Assembly (NCBI GenBank): GCA_900299215.1
Contig: OMIY01000262.1
Span: 1 to 39,116, forward strand
DNA: 39,116 nt
Origin: a bacterium
GTDB lineage: Bacteria > Bdellovibrionota_B > Oligoflexia > Oligoflexales > CAIYRB01
Reading direction: 5' to 3'
Shown: piece by piece, positions 7,684 through 16,085 of the stretch
Layout of the letters: each line of letters opens with the position of its first letter
How positions within the stretch are numbered: the stretch's first letter is position 1
Notes under the pieces: model-generated
What the model saw: only the letters and a program-made list of their open reading frames with translations
Database searches by the model: none
What the model was told of the DNA's origin: nothing
Program-made: the position numbers and the translations under genes

Positions 7684-7822
7684 CTAGAGTTCTTATTTAT
7701 CTGCACATTTTCCTACGTTTTTACGTTTTGCCAACCGAACATTGTGCGACGAGACTAAAGTATTACCACATCTCAGCCGAACCCATCAAAGAGGCTTAAC
7801 TCCACCCTGCAAAAAGGTGCTC

Positions 7823-8596
7823 ATGAAAGCCATGCTGACAAAATTTGTACTGGGAGCGCTGTTCGCAGCAGCGGCAGGGCAAGCCTATGCAGACGAATCC
7901 TCACCCTATGCACCTACAGCTTTCGTGGACATCGTCGGTGGCTATGCTACTTACAAAAGCGCTCTCCTCTCTAGCAACGACACCTCCACCACTGTGTCTT
8001 ACGGTGTTGGGATGTACGCAGGTCTGGATCACTCACTGGGTATGAAACTGGACCGTTCGTCAGCTACCTTTACCTTTACATTAAATAGCAGCAAGATTGT
8101 TCAGTCGTGGCAGGATTTGCATCTAATCTACCGATTCGGTGTGACTCGTCTAGGGGTAGTTATCACTAGCAGCTCCTACACTATCACCGCTCCACCTGAC
8201 AGTGACGGAGACGGCAAGCCGGACGACAACACAGACCCTGTCGACTACATCGACGTCGTCACTAATGGCTACGGAGTCAGCGGTGGCTTCAGCTTTCCCC
8301 TCGCCCGTCGTGCCTTAGTTGAAAGTGACTTCATCTACGCACTGGCAGCACCGGGGCGGCAAAAAGCAGCAGCTGAGGGAGCTGATGCATCGACTCTGAC
8401 TGCTTCCTACCGTGAATCCAGCATCGGTCCCCGGCTAGAAGCTGGCTTCGGAGGCCGCTTCTTCATCACACGCAAGGCTCTAACCGCCGTGGTTGGGGCC
8501 AAGTACAGCAGCTATACCATCACGGTTGACAGCACTGCTAAAGCCGATGTGATGACTTCGACCTATGTGGGATTAGCCACAGCTTGGGACTTTTAA
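7823..8596 (+). CDS. Outer-membrane beta-barrel protein
   Basis: The start is ATG 7823 (AAAAAGGTG at 7811-7819). A longer in-frame start at 7742 would put 27 polar residues in front of the signal peptide and is less likely. The signal peptide runs to about residue 23 with an AYA-D cleavage site. The mature protein of about 234 residues alternates aromatic and polar residues and ends ...ATAWDF. A terminal Phe is the usual BAM recognition signal of outer-membrane barrels. Size and pattern suggest an 8- to 10-strand porin-like barrel. At 126-138 there is a DSDGDGKPDDNTD loop that resembles a calcium-binding thrombospondin type 3 motif, likely an exposed loop. No specific function can be assigned. 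Confidence 0.75.
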   Translation: MKAMLTKFVLGALFAAAAGQAYADESSPYAPTAFVDIVGGYATYKSALLSSNDTSTTVSYGVGMYAGLDHSLGMKLDRSSATFTFTLNSSKIVQSWQDLHLIYRFGVTRLGVVITSSSYTITAPPDSDGDGKPDDNTDPVDYIDVVTNGYGVSGGFSFPLARRALVESDFIYALAAPGRQKAAAEGADASTLTASYRESSIGPRLEAGFGGRFFITRKALTAVVGAKYSSYTITVDSTAKADVMTSTYVGLATAWDF

Positions 8597-8606
8597 AGGT
8601 CCTGGC

Positions 8607-11045
8607 TCAGAAGTCCAACTGTAATTGATAGCAAACGTATTTGCGCTTAAATTGATTAGCGCTTCGTGTTGAACTCTGCATCTCGTAGGATGCCTCCAGG
8701 GTCTGCTTGAGATCTGGAGTCAAGTAATAGTCCCAGATCGTTGCTACGATCAAGTCGTTGTCTTTACGACCGTCAGTAGCCTTAGCAAACTTGCGGGTGT
8801 TCTGAGTCAGTTGCCATCTAAGAGCAGTCCTTGTATGCGGCTCTCGAAAAACCTGTAAAGTACCCCCCAAATCAGAGAAATCCTCTCCCCTCATGGAATC
8901 GGCGCGGTACGCTGTAGTACGACTCAGCATCTTCATGGCGATGCGCCAATCACCGCTAGTCCAAGCATCACCTGCCAGTTCTAAGGCCGTTTGCGCTGCC
9001 GTGAAATCCCCGGGTTTACCCAGCTCCCATCTTATTGGTTCAATGCTGCGTGGTCGCTCTGGAGCTGGATCCACTAAATAGCTCTTCAGGAGCTCAAAGC
9101 GTATCTTTTGAAACAAAGGCGAACCGACGCTTACACCAGCGCTGACTCGAGTAAGCTGATGCTCAGCACCGATCAAGTCTTGACCAAGAGATGCTGTCAT
9201 GCCAACGGCTAGAAAACGCGCTGCGCGCTCCCCCCCTAAACTCATCTCACTGGCAAAACGAACGCGGTATTTCGACTGCGCCAGCTCCCGATTGGTAGGT
9301 TTGATAAAGTTACGCCATGATCCCTCTAAAGCGATTTCCGTCCAACCTTCCGCACTTCGATAGGGCCATAGACTGATACCAGCCTCCGCTTGAAAGCCGC
9401 TCCCATAGTTACTGCGCACGACGCCGTCACCTAAATCTAGTTTAGTATCTGCAACACGCAAGATCGCAGAGTCGTAAAATAAACCAAGCCGCGTGTAGGC
9501 TGACTTAACGTTTTGATCAGTGATGTCATCAATCTGCTGTTGAGCCTTGGCACTTGCGGAGTCTCGAGGGGGGTACCAAAGCACTCGTCTAAAAGACCTC
9601 AACGCTTCGACAGAGTCACCGCTACTTTGCAAAGCATCGCCGAGCCTCGAGTGCAAATCTTTTTGGTTACTATAGTCGCGCTGATCGGCCCCCACGTAAG
9701 CTTTAGCTGCCATCTTCCACTTCGAGACACTGGCAAATAGTCGGCCAATTTCGTAATGCGGCATCGGCGAATCTGGTGCCAGTTTGATAGCTTGACGCAT
9801 GAGTCCCAACGCTTCGTCGTACAGGAACAATCCAGCATAGGCTTGTGCCATCAGCAATGTCCCTTCACTCTCCTGCTTTAGCTTTGACCAAAAAGGAGCC
9901 AAGGTCTCGAGCGCACTTAAATACTCCTGGCGATCGAGATACTGTCGTGCCGCTAACTTGGCCGCTTTGGGATCTTTGATTTGCGGCAAAAGTAAATGAA
10001 AAGGACTATCGACCTGCCATTCTTCGAGCACATCTGGCAAATGATCGCGACTAGTCGTTGCGACGATGGGTTCGATTTTAAAAGTGTCCACAGGCTGAAG
10101 CACAAGACTGTCTTCGACTTTACCAGGTACGACCAAAGTTTGCCCGTAGACCACAGTCTCAATTGCTCCAGACTTGACGTCGGAGCTTATCGACTCGGCG
10201 ATCCGACTGACCTTTGCCGAGCCACGCAAAACGCTCACTAGAACCGGTTCTGACTGTGAGCATGTGGCGACGACATCGGCATGCGTGGCTAAGGTGACGG
10301 TGGCGACATCACAAACTTTAAGCGTCGTAGCAGTAGCCGAATCGTCGAGAAGACGAACTCTTAGTATCCCCTTGCTCATGGTTAATTCCATGCCGTCGAT
10401 CGTTTTACGCAAGGCTAATTCGCTGTCGGACATGGCCTGGACATCGATGACACCAGCGCGCCCAAATTGGACTTGCGACTGTGCACCAGTCTCGATTTTA
10501 GGGTTTGCTTCCAATGACAATCTTGTTGGCAACGAACCAATAGACTGCCGCCGTCTTTGTGAGTACCCATCGAACTCAATCGACGCTCGTCCCTGTTGCA
10601 GTCGAATGGCCCAATCTTCAGGCCCAATCCCCTGCAAGTCCTGTCCCTCCACCAACCGCGGGCTCACCGCTGTAGGTCGGTGATCCATGGGGGCAGCAAC
10701 CACTTTCACAAGGAATTCCAGGTGTATGGTACCCCCTGAATTGGTCAACACGACCATCAGGCGATGCGACCCAAGCACCATGTTGCCAGTGTTGACAGTG
10801 CAGGCTGTGGTTCGACAAAAAATATGCCCATCCTTTTCCCACCTGGTTTGAATATCAGCTCCGCCTGGAAGCACTGATAAAGTCACTTCATCACCCTGAT
10901 ACACGGTGAACTCCGTCAGCGAATGACGAAGAATCATTGGCGGCATGGGCGAGGTGACTTGCTTGGTCGACTCTATGTTGTCAGCAAGCGCAGACGATCC
11001 AGGGTTCAAGAACAGGATCAGTGCAGCTAAAATTTGCCGCATCAT
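8607..11045 (-). CDS. Exported FecR-like/TPR protein with C-terminal outer-membrane barrel
   Basis: This 812-residue protein has a signal peptide (about 1-22, ending SSALA-DN). It also has an Ig/PKD-like beta domain (36-118, with Cys77 and Cys82) and a FecR-like beta region (about 145-310). Tetratricopeptide-type helical repeats follow (about 360-500, e.g. YDEALGLMRQAIKLAPDS). A long beta-rich C-terminal part (about 520-812) ends in LQLDF. The terminal Phe and the alternating pattern suggest an outer-membrane barrel. If so, the protein is a surface or periplasmic scaffold anchored by its own barrel. Its ATG overlaps the coaD TGA by four bases (ATGA), so translation is coupled to coaD. FecR domains in such proteins act as cell-wall or sugar-binding modules. 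The role is unknown. Confidence 0.8.
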   Translation of the reverse strand: MMRQILAALILFLNPGSSALADNIESTKQVTSPMPPMILRHSLTEFTVYQGDEVTLSVLPGGADIQTRWEKDGHIFCRTTACTVNTGNMVLGSHRLMVVLTNSGGTIHLEFLVKVVAAPMDHRPTAVSPRLVEGQDLQGIGPEDWAIRLQQGRASIEFDGYSQRRRQSIGSLPTRLSLEANPKIETGAQSQVQFGRAGVIDVQAMSDSELALRKTIDGMELTMSKGILRVRLLDDSATATTLKVCDVATVTLATHADVVATCSQSEPVLVSVLRGSAKVSRIAESISSDVKSGAIETVVYGQTLVVPGKVEDSLVLQPVDTFKIEPIVATTSRDHLPDVLEEWQVDSPFHLLLPQIKDPKAAKLAARQYLDRQEYLSALETLAPFWSKLKQESEGTLLMAQAYAGLFLYDEALGLMRQAIKLAPDSPMPHYEIGRLFASVSKWKMAAKAYVGADQRDYSNQKDLHSRLGDALQSSGDSVEALRSFRRVLWYPPRDSASAKAQQQIDDITDQNVKSAYTRLGLFYDSAILRVADTKLDLGDGVVRSNYGSGFQAEAGISLWPYRSAEGWTEIALEGSWRNFIKPTNRELAQSKYRVRFASEMSLGGERAARFLAVGMTASLGQDLIGAEHQLTRVSAGVSVGSPLFQKIRFELLKSYLVDPAPERPRSIEPIRWELGKPGDFTAAQTALELAGDAWTSGDWRIAMKMLSRTTAYRADSMRGEDFSDLGGTLQVFREPHTRTALRWQLTQNTRKFAKATDGRKDNDLIVATIWDYYLTPDLKQTLEASYEMQSSTRSANQFKRKYVCYQLQLDF

Positions 11046-11578
11046 CGCCGCGCGAACTTAAGCTTGAGGGCCTTGGCAACTGGACCAGGGACTAGCAGTT
11101 TACACTCGCCACCGTGGCGGGCAATTTCCTTGGCCAGGGTTGAAGAGATATGACTGAACTCTGCCCTCGTCGGTAGAAAAAGGGTCTGTAAATCAGGCTT
11201 CAAAGTCTGGTTCATGAGAGCCATCCGCATTTCGTAATCGTAGTCGATCGCCGACCTGACCCCCCTGATGCTGACTGTGGCACCCACTTTGGTAGCAAAA
11301 TCAACGGTCAGCCCACTGTAGGTCGCAACGCGCACGTTTTTTAGACCTGCCGTCAGTGATTCAATGAGAGCCACCCGCTCCTCAGTCGTAAACAGCGGAG
11401 CTTTTCCGTCAGCAGCACCGATACCAATTACAAGTTCATCGACCAGCTCGGTTGCTCTTTCGATCAGATCGACATGACCGAACGTAGGTGGATCGAAACT
11501 GCCGGCAAAAACTCCTATACGCCGTGAATCTACCTTTGCAGTCCTAGTACCTTTGCCAGATTTGGATGAGGTCGCCAC
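11042..11578 (-). CDS. coaD: Phosphopantetheine adenylyltransferase
   Basis: The 178-residue enzyme transfers AMP from ATP to 4'-phosphopantetheine, giving dephospho-CoA in coenzyme A synthesis. The nucleotidyltransferase signature is clear: GVFAGSFDPPTFGHVDLI carries the TxGH form of the HxGH motif. The ISSTLAKE segment matches the family's ISSSxVRE. It starts at GTG 11578 with GGAG six bases upstream. About 19 residues (MATSSKSGKGTRTAKVDSR) precede the usual start of the fold, a small extension of unknown meaning. The gene lies 48 bases downstream of rsmD, a common bacterial order, and overlaps the next gene by ATGA. Confidence 0.96.
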   Translation of the reverse strand: MATSSKSGKGTRTAKVDSRRIGVFAGSFDPPTFGHVDLIERATELVDELVIGIGAADGKAPLFTTEERVALIESLTAGLKNVRVATYSGLTVDFATKVGATVSIRGVRSAIDYDYEMRMALMNQTLKPDLQTLFLPTRAEFSHISSTLAKEIARHGGECKLLVPGPVAKALKLKFARR

Positions 11579-11626
11579 CTGTGTCTCCGATCGTCATTTC
11601 ACCTAATTAAATTCGGGCCGTGCCAC

Positions 11627-12199
11627 CTATCTTATCAGTATGACTAGTGCAGTTTCACCATAAGCTCGCTTTTGATGAAGCTGCCAGCCCGAGGCAGCGG
11701 CGGCCACGACCGACTCCACGTCGGTGGCAGCGCACTCGAAAACTACCGACCCGCCCTCGTTCATAAAGGGCATCAAACCGGCCAAAAGTGGGGCTGCCAA
11801 CTTTGGCACCAAACTGTAAGGCGGGTCGATAAAAGCCAGGTCAAACGGTCCTTTAACGCCCGACAACGCTTCAGGCAAAGGCCTCGCCAGTATCGACAAA
11901 AGCGGGAGATCCAATCCCTGTGCCTTAGCCCGACGCTCGACCTCAGTGATGTTGGCTTTGAGTGCCCTAAGTGCAGGTGCTGCCTGCTCCACAAAGACGG
12001 CTCGTGCAGCTCCCCGGCTAACGGCTTCAAGTCCCAAGGCCCCACTACCCGCGAAAAGGTCCACGACTTGGGCTCCTGGGAGATCGCTGGCCACCATGTT
12101 CAGGGCGGCAGCACGGACCTTGATGGCGGTCGGGCGAGTCGCATCTCCAGGAGGTACTTGTAGGCGCGCTCCCTTTGCCCAGCCAGACGAAATCAGCAT
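11627..12199 (-). CDS. rsmD: 16S rRNA (guanine(966)-N2)-methyltransferase
   Basis: The 190-residue protein carries the SAM-binding motif I VVDLFAGSGALGLEA and the catalytic FIDPPYS (the DPPY motif of N-methyltransferases). It matches RsmD, which methylates G966 of 16S rRNA during 30S assembly. The N-terminus (SSGWAKGARLQVPPGDATRPT) matches the family's short substrate-binding lead. The ATG at 12199 is preceded by GGAAG. It is the first gene of the minus-strand rsmD-coaD-FecR/TPR unit and is divergent from speA. The 152 bases between them must hold both promoters, though I see no consensus promoter there. Confidence 0.94.
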   Translation of the reverse strand: MLISSGWAKGARLQVPPGDATRPTAIKVRAAALNMVASDLPGAQVVDLFAGSGALGLEAVSRGAARAVFVEQAAPALRALKANITEVERRAKAQGLDLPLLSILARPLPEALSGVKGPFDLAFIDPPYSLVPKLAAPLLAGLMPFMNEGGSVVFECAATDVESVVAAAASGWQLHQKRAYGETALVILIR

Positions 12200-12351
12200 A
12201 AGACTTCCATTTTTAGATTTAACCCCCTAGAATCTCAGCCTCTAAGCTACAAGCGGCCAAGTCGTGGCGATGGTAATGCTATTCACATAATTTTCTACTT
12301 GTAAATTGCTTTCATTGCCGCCATTTTACGCCGTCCCGGTCACCCTAATGA

Positions 12352-14277
12352 GTGAGTCCACGTCCAATGAATATCCGCCAAATCCAAGAGGCACGCGAAC
12401 TTTACGGTATCGACGAGTGGGGTGCTGGCTACTTCGGCATCAATGACGAGGGCCATGTAGTGAGCCATCCCACCGGCGAAGAGCACCTGAGTGTGTCCTT
12501 GCCCGAAGTGATTGCCAAGCTCAAAAGTCAGGGCATTCATACGCCGCTGATTTTGCGCTTTCCGCAAATCGTCGAGTGCCAGCTTGAGCGGATGCATATG
12601 GCCTTCCGTCAGGCAATTGGCGAATTTAACTTCAAAGGGAAACACATCGGGGTGTTCCCGTTTAAGGTCAATCAGCGCCGCGAGTTTATCGATGCCGTTG
12701 TGTCCTGTGGTCAGCGGCTTGACTACGGGCTAGAGGTTGGCAGCAAGACTGAATTCATCGCCGCCTTGAGCTACCCGCTTTCTGCCAATTCGCTTTTGAT
12801 CTGCAACGGCTTTAAAGACCGCGAGTTTATTGACATGGCATTTCTTGGTGCTGCCATGGGTAAACGTGTCATCGTGGTCGTCGAAGGACCTGATGAGCTA
12901 GGGACCTTTATTGACCTTGCTAAGAACCACTCCGTTGTGCCTGAGGTTGGCTTGCGGGTGCGTCTTTACAGTAAAGGTGCAGGTAAGTGGGAGAAAAGCT
13001 CAGGCGATTCGTCCAAGTTCGGCCTTACTACCACCGAGGTTCTTAATTGTCTTTCGCTGCTCGAAGAGGCCAATCTACAGAATCGCCTTGCGATGCTGCA
13101 CTTCCACATTGGCTCACAGATCACTGAAATCAAACGCTTCAAGAATGCGATTAAAGAAGCGTCTCGCGTCTATGCTAAAGTCGTCAAGATGGGTTACAGC
13201 CCAACATTTCTAAATATCGGTGGTGGCGTTGGCGTTGACTACGACGGCAGTAAGACGTCGTTCCTATCGAGCGCCAATTACACGATGCAAGAGTTTGCCA
13301 ACGATGCCGTTTACGTGCTTGGTGACGTGTGTGCAAATGAAGGCGTCCCGTACCCTACGATCGTTACAGAGAGTGGCCGCGTAATTGCTGCCTACCACTC
13401 CGTTGTGGTCACAGATATTCGCGAAGTCCAGGGCGAAGAGGCACTTCCAATTGAAGCTGACCTACCCGCATATGCCGAGGGCGAAGTTCACAAGAGTATT
13501 AAAGAACTCAAGTACATCCTCGATAACATCAACAGAAAGAATTACGTTGAGTTTTATCATGATGCCATTGAGTACCAAGAAGAGCTCTTCACGCTCTTCA
13601 ATCTTGGTTACCTAAATCTGCAGGATCGCGCTTACGCTGAGGATCTTTTCCGTCGCGTCTGCCGCCGTGCTTTGTATTTCTCAAGCTTTCAGCGTCATCA
13701 GCTTGAGGAGTTTGACGACCTACAAAAGGTTATGGTCAGCAAGTACCTAGCTAATTTCTCGATGTTCCAATCGATCCCTGACTCCTGGGCCATCGACCAG
13801 CTATTTCCTGTGATGCCTCTGAGTCGTCATGATGAGAAGCCATCGCACAAGGCGACCATCGTCGACATTACCTGTGATTCCGACGGCTGCCTTGATACCT
13901 TTGTCGACAGAGCTGACGTCAAAACAGCCTTAGACTTGCACGTTCCGAACAACGAGCCTTACTACATTGGATTCTTCCTGGTCGGTGCCTACCAAGAAAG
14001 TCTCGCCAACGAGCACAACCTCTTTGGCGCCATTCATGAGGCAGAGATTTATATCAACGCCGATGGTGACTGGGAAATCACCAAGGTCACCAAAGGCGAT
14101 CCCATCGACGAGCTACTGGAGTCGCGCAACTACGACCTCAAGGAGATGTTTGGTTGCTACGAGCTACAGTTTGACCGGGCAGTCAGTGAGGGTAAGCTGA
14201 GCCAGGACCAGGCTAAAATTGGCCTGGAGAGGCTTGGTAAATTCATGCGTTCCTACCCTTATTTGATCGATCGATAG
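12352..14277 (+). CDS. speA: Biosynthetic arginine decarboxylase
   Basis: The 641-residue protein decarboxylates arginine to agmatine, the first step of putrescine and spermidine synthesis by the SpeA route. It is a fold-III PLP enzyme close to E. coli SpeA (658 aa). The PLP lysine is Lys105 in FPFKVNQRR. Other family blocks are HFHIGSQI, FLNIGGGVGVDY, TESGRVIAAYHS and CDSDGCLDTFV. The start is either GTG 12352 or ATG 12367. Neither has a good ribosome binding site, so the first five residues are uncertain. The gene ends in TAG. No speB or other polyamine gene is in the window. Confidence 0.96.
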   Translation: MSPRPMNIRQIQEARELYGIDEWGAGYFGINDEGHVVSHPTGEEHLSVSLPEVIAKLKSQGIHTPLILRFPQIVECQLERMHMAFRQAIGEFNFKGKHIGVFPFKVNQRREFIDAVVSCGQRLDYGLEVGSKTEFIAALSYPLSANSLLICNGFKDREFIDMAFLGAAMGKRVIVVVEGPDELGTFIDLAKNHSVVPEVGLRVRLYSKGAGKWEKSSGDSSKFGLTTTEVLNCLSLLEEANLQNRLAMLHFHIGSQITEIKRFKNAIKEASRVYAKVVKMGYSPTFLNIGGGVGVDYDGSKTSFLSSANYTMQEFANDAVYVLGDVCANEGVPYPTIVTESGRVIAAYHSVVVTDIREVQGEEALPIEADLPAYAEGEVHKSIKELKYILDNINRKNYVEFYHDAIEYQEELFTLFNLGYLNLQDRAYAEDLFRRVCRRALYFSSFQRHQLEEFDDLQKVMVSKYLANFSMFQSIPDSWAIDQLFPVMPLSRHDEKPSHKATIVDITCDSDGCLDTFVDRADVKTALDLHVPNNEPYYIGFFLVGAYQESLANEHNLFGAIHEAEIYINADGDWEITKVTKGDPIDELLESRNYDLKEMFGCYELQFDRAVSEGKLSQDQAKIGLERLGKFMRSYPYLIDR

Positions 14278-14343
14278 GCAATAGTTTTAGATAGTTACAG
14301 ATTTTTTTCGATTGAGACTCAAGTCCCGGGCTGAAGCGCCGAT

Positions 14344-14370
14344 GAGCACCGTGGGGATACCCCAACGCTC
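14344..14370 (+). promoter_or_regulatory. Hairpin next to start of STAS gene
   Basis: TGGGG (14352-14356) pairs with CCCCA (14360-14364) across ATA, and GAGC (14344-14347) pairs with GCTC (14367-14370). The stem ends directly before ATG 14371 and 15 bases before the preferred ATG 14386. It could influence ribosome access. There is no T-run after it, so it is not a terminator. Confidence 0.35.
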
Positions 14371-14385
14371 ATGCGAGGTCAGCCT

Positions 14386-14865
14386 ATGGGAATTACTCTG
14401 AACGTCGAGAAAAAAGGTGAATGGGACCAGTTGGTCTACGTTGGCCCGATAAACGAAGACGCCGAGGTCCACCTCAAGCCCATGCTTTCAGCATTGGGTG
14501 CCAACGTGATTATCAACTTCAAGAAAGTTGAGTCCGTCAACAGCTGCGGCGTTCGCGCTTGGATCAATTTTATGCGCGAGGTTGCCAAAGGGCGTAACCT
14601 CATTTTCGAAGAATGCACTCCTGAAATAGTTTGTCAGATAAACATGATTCCGAACTTTCGCGGCAGCGCCAAGGTCAAATCTGTTTATGCCTCATATTCG
14701 TGCGGGCAGTGCGACAACCAAACCTGGGTACTTTTTGAAGAGGGTCGCAACCTACCAAGTTCGGGCGCAGACGGGGTTGGTGAACAAAAATGCGAGAAGT
14801 GTGGCTCAGCCATGGAAATGGAAGAGCTCGAAGACGAATTTTTTGCCTGGCTAGATGCAGCCTGA
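14386..14865 (+). CDS. STAS-domain protein with C-terminal zinc ribbon
   Basis: I choose ATG 14386 because GAGGT lies six bases upstream; an in-frame ATG at 14371 would add five residues. The 159-residue cytosolic protein has a STAS-like domain (about 3-95). Its KKVESVNSCGVRAWINF corresponds to the conserved SpoIIAA region where a Ser is phosphorylated by the partner kinase. Here Ser53 is followed by Cys54. A four-cysteine module follows: CGQC (106-109) and CEKC (136-139), the pattern of a zinc ribbon. Anti-anti-sigma STAS proteins are dephosphorylated by SpoIIE-type phosphatases, three of which lie within 20 kb. A link is possible but unproven. A diguanylate cyclase gene follows after 63 bases. 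Confidence 0.8.
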   Translation: MGITLNVEKKGEWDQLVYVGPINEDAEVHLKPMLSALGANVIINFKKVESVNSCGVRAWINFMREVAKGRNLIFEECTPEIVCQINMIPNFRGSAKVKSVYASYSCGQCDNQTWVLFEEGRNLPSSGADGVGEQKCEKCGSAMEMEELEDEFFAWLDAA

Positions 14866-14928
14866 GATTCTCGTTTGATTTTGTGGTTACGATTAAAATA
14901 AACATTTTTAAAGGTCGAGAGTGAAGCC

Positions 14929-15927
14929 ATGGGTGAAGCAGCACTAAATTTACCCGAAACCAGCGGTCAAGACGTACTGGATGCTTTCAAGCCACACGAG
15001 CACTTCTCTAAGTGTTTGCTCGACGCCTTCGCTGTGGTGGACATGACCGGCCGCGTGCTGAAGTGCAATGCGTTGCTCAGCCTAGTGACAGGTCAGAAGA
15101 CCAAGCAGATCATGAAGGCTGGGTCGCTGGCTGAGTTACTTACTTTTGACATCAAAGGCATGCCTCTGACCGTAGCTGAGATCCTTAACAACCAAGCACC
15201 TTACCGGTACGATGACGTCACTGGCACTGCCACGATTAATAACCAGTCGCTAAACCTGACCATTGGCGTGTTTCCTTTCATCGTCAACGGAGCCAATATC
15301 GGCGCCTTCGTTCTCCTTCGTGACGTGACGGCAGAAACCAACCTACAAGACCGCTATAAAGATAAGGCTACGCAATCGATAACTGACAACTTAACAGGCC
15401 TATTCAATCGTGCTTATTTTTCCGAATACCTGACAAATCAAGTCAAGGTGATGGAAAGTATGCCAGCTGACTCAGAGCAAAGAACAATGTCGGTCATCAT
15501 GTTCGATATCGACCACTTCAAAAAGATCAATGACGTCTACGGACATCAGGCTGGCGACTTCGTGCTGAAGCACGTGGGCGGGATCCTGAAAAACGGATTC
15601 CGAAAGACCGACGTCGTTGCACGTTACGGTGGGGAAGAATTCCTAGCTATTTTACCCGCGACGCCAATGAGTGGCGCTGCTGGTGCAGCTGAAAAGATCC
15701 GCGAGTCCATTGCAACTTTCAAATTTGATATGGACGGCACGGTCATTCCCGTCACCATTTCGATTGGCTTGGCGCAGATGGCCTTTTCGAAAGAGACTGC
15801 TGCCGAGGCGATTGCACGCGCCGACGCCGCTTTATATTTCTCCAAGAAAACTGGCCGTAATCGTGTCAGTGCCCACAATGGCACCGAACCTCAGCCGGTG
15901 ACACCAGAGGCTGTAAAGCCGAGTTGA
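14929..15927 (+). CDS. PAS-GGDEF diguanylate cyclase
   Basis: The 332-residue soluble protein has an N-terminal PAS-like sensor (about 22-140: LLDAFAVVDMTGRVLKCN, then VLLRDVTAE). A C-terminal GGDEF domain spans about 155-315. The active-site motif is GGEEF at 234-238, and DNLTGLFNRAYF and FDIDHFKKINDVYGHQ are intact. The inhibitory site RKTD at 225-228 stands at the proper distance, so product inhibition by c-di-GMP is expected. The enzyme joins two GTP into c-di-GMP. The gene follows the STAS gene and ends before a terminator hairpin. The PilZ protein at 5812 is a candidate receptor. Confidence 0.95.
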   Translation: MGEAALNLPETSGQDVLDAFKPHEHFSKCLLDAFAVVDMTGRVLKCNALLSLVTGQKTKQIMKAGSLAELLTFDIKGMPLTVAEILNNQAPYRYDDVTGTATINNQSLNLTIGVFPFIVNGANIGAFVLLRDVTAETNLQDRYKDKATQSITDNLTGLFNRAYFSEYLTNQVKVMESMPADSEQRTMSVIMFDIDHFKKINDVYGHQAGDFVLKHVGGILKNGFRKTDVVARYGGEEFLAILPATPMSGAAGAAEKIRESIATFKFDMDGTVIPVTISIGLAQMAFSKETAAEAIARADAALYFSKKTGRNRVSAHNGTEPQPVTPEAVKPS

Positions 15928-15946
15928 AATCAAAGAAAAAATGCTG

Positions 15947-15968
15947 AGGTCACTCAGGTGACCTTTTA
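15947..15968 (+). terminator. Terminator after diguanylate cyclase gene
   Basis: AGGTCAC (15947-15953) pairs perfectly with GTGACCT (15958-15964) across TCAG and runs into TTTTAAT. The T-run is short, but the place after a gene end fits. Confidence 0.6.
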
Positions 15969-16085
15969 ATTCAGAGCTTATAAAGCAATGTTTATCGACT
16001 ATTAAGTGCCGACCTCAAGTTTTTAGGCTGGCTACCGTTATAGGAAACGTGCACCTGATGGCACGGACCCAATGCGGAGGTCACG

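Noticed and set aside
10174-10683. Plus-strand open frame of 169 codons
   Set aside because: It lies wholly antisense inside the FecR/TPR gene, has no domain, and reads as low-complexity Ser/Arg/Cys mixture typical of a shadow frame.
11672-12163. Plus-strand open frame of 163 codons
   Set aside because: It is antisense to rsmD, which is identified by its SAM and DPPY motifs; the frame has no ribosome binding site or family resemblance.
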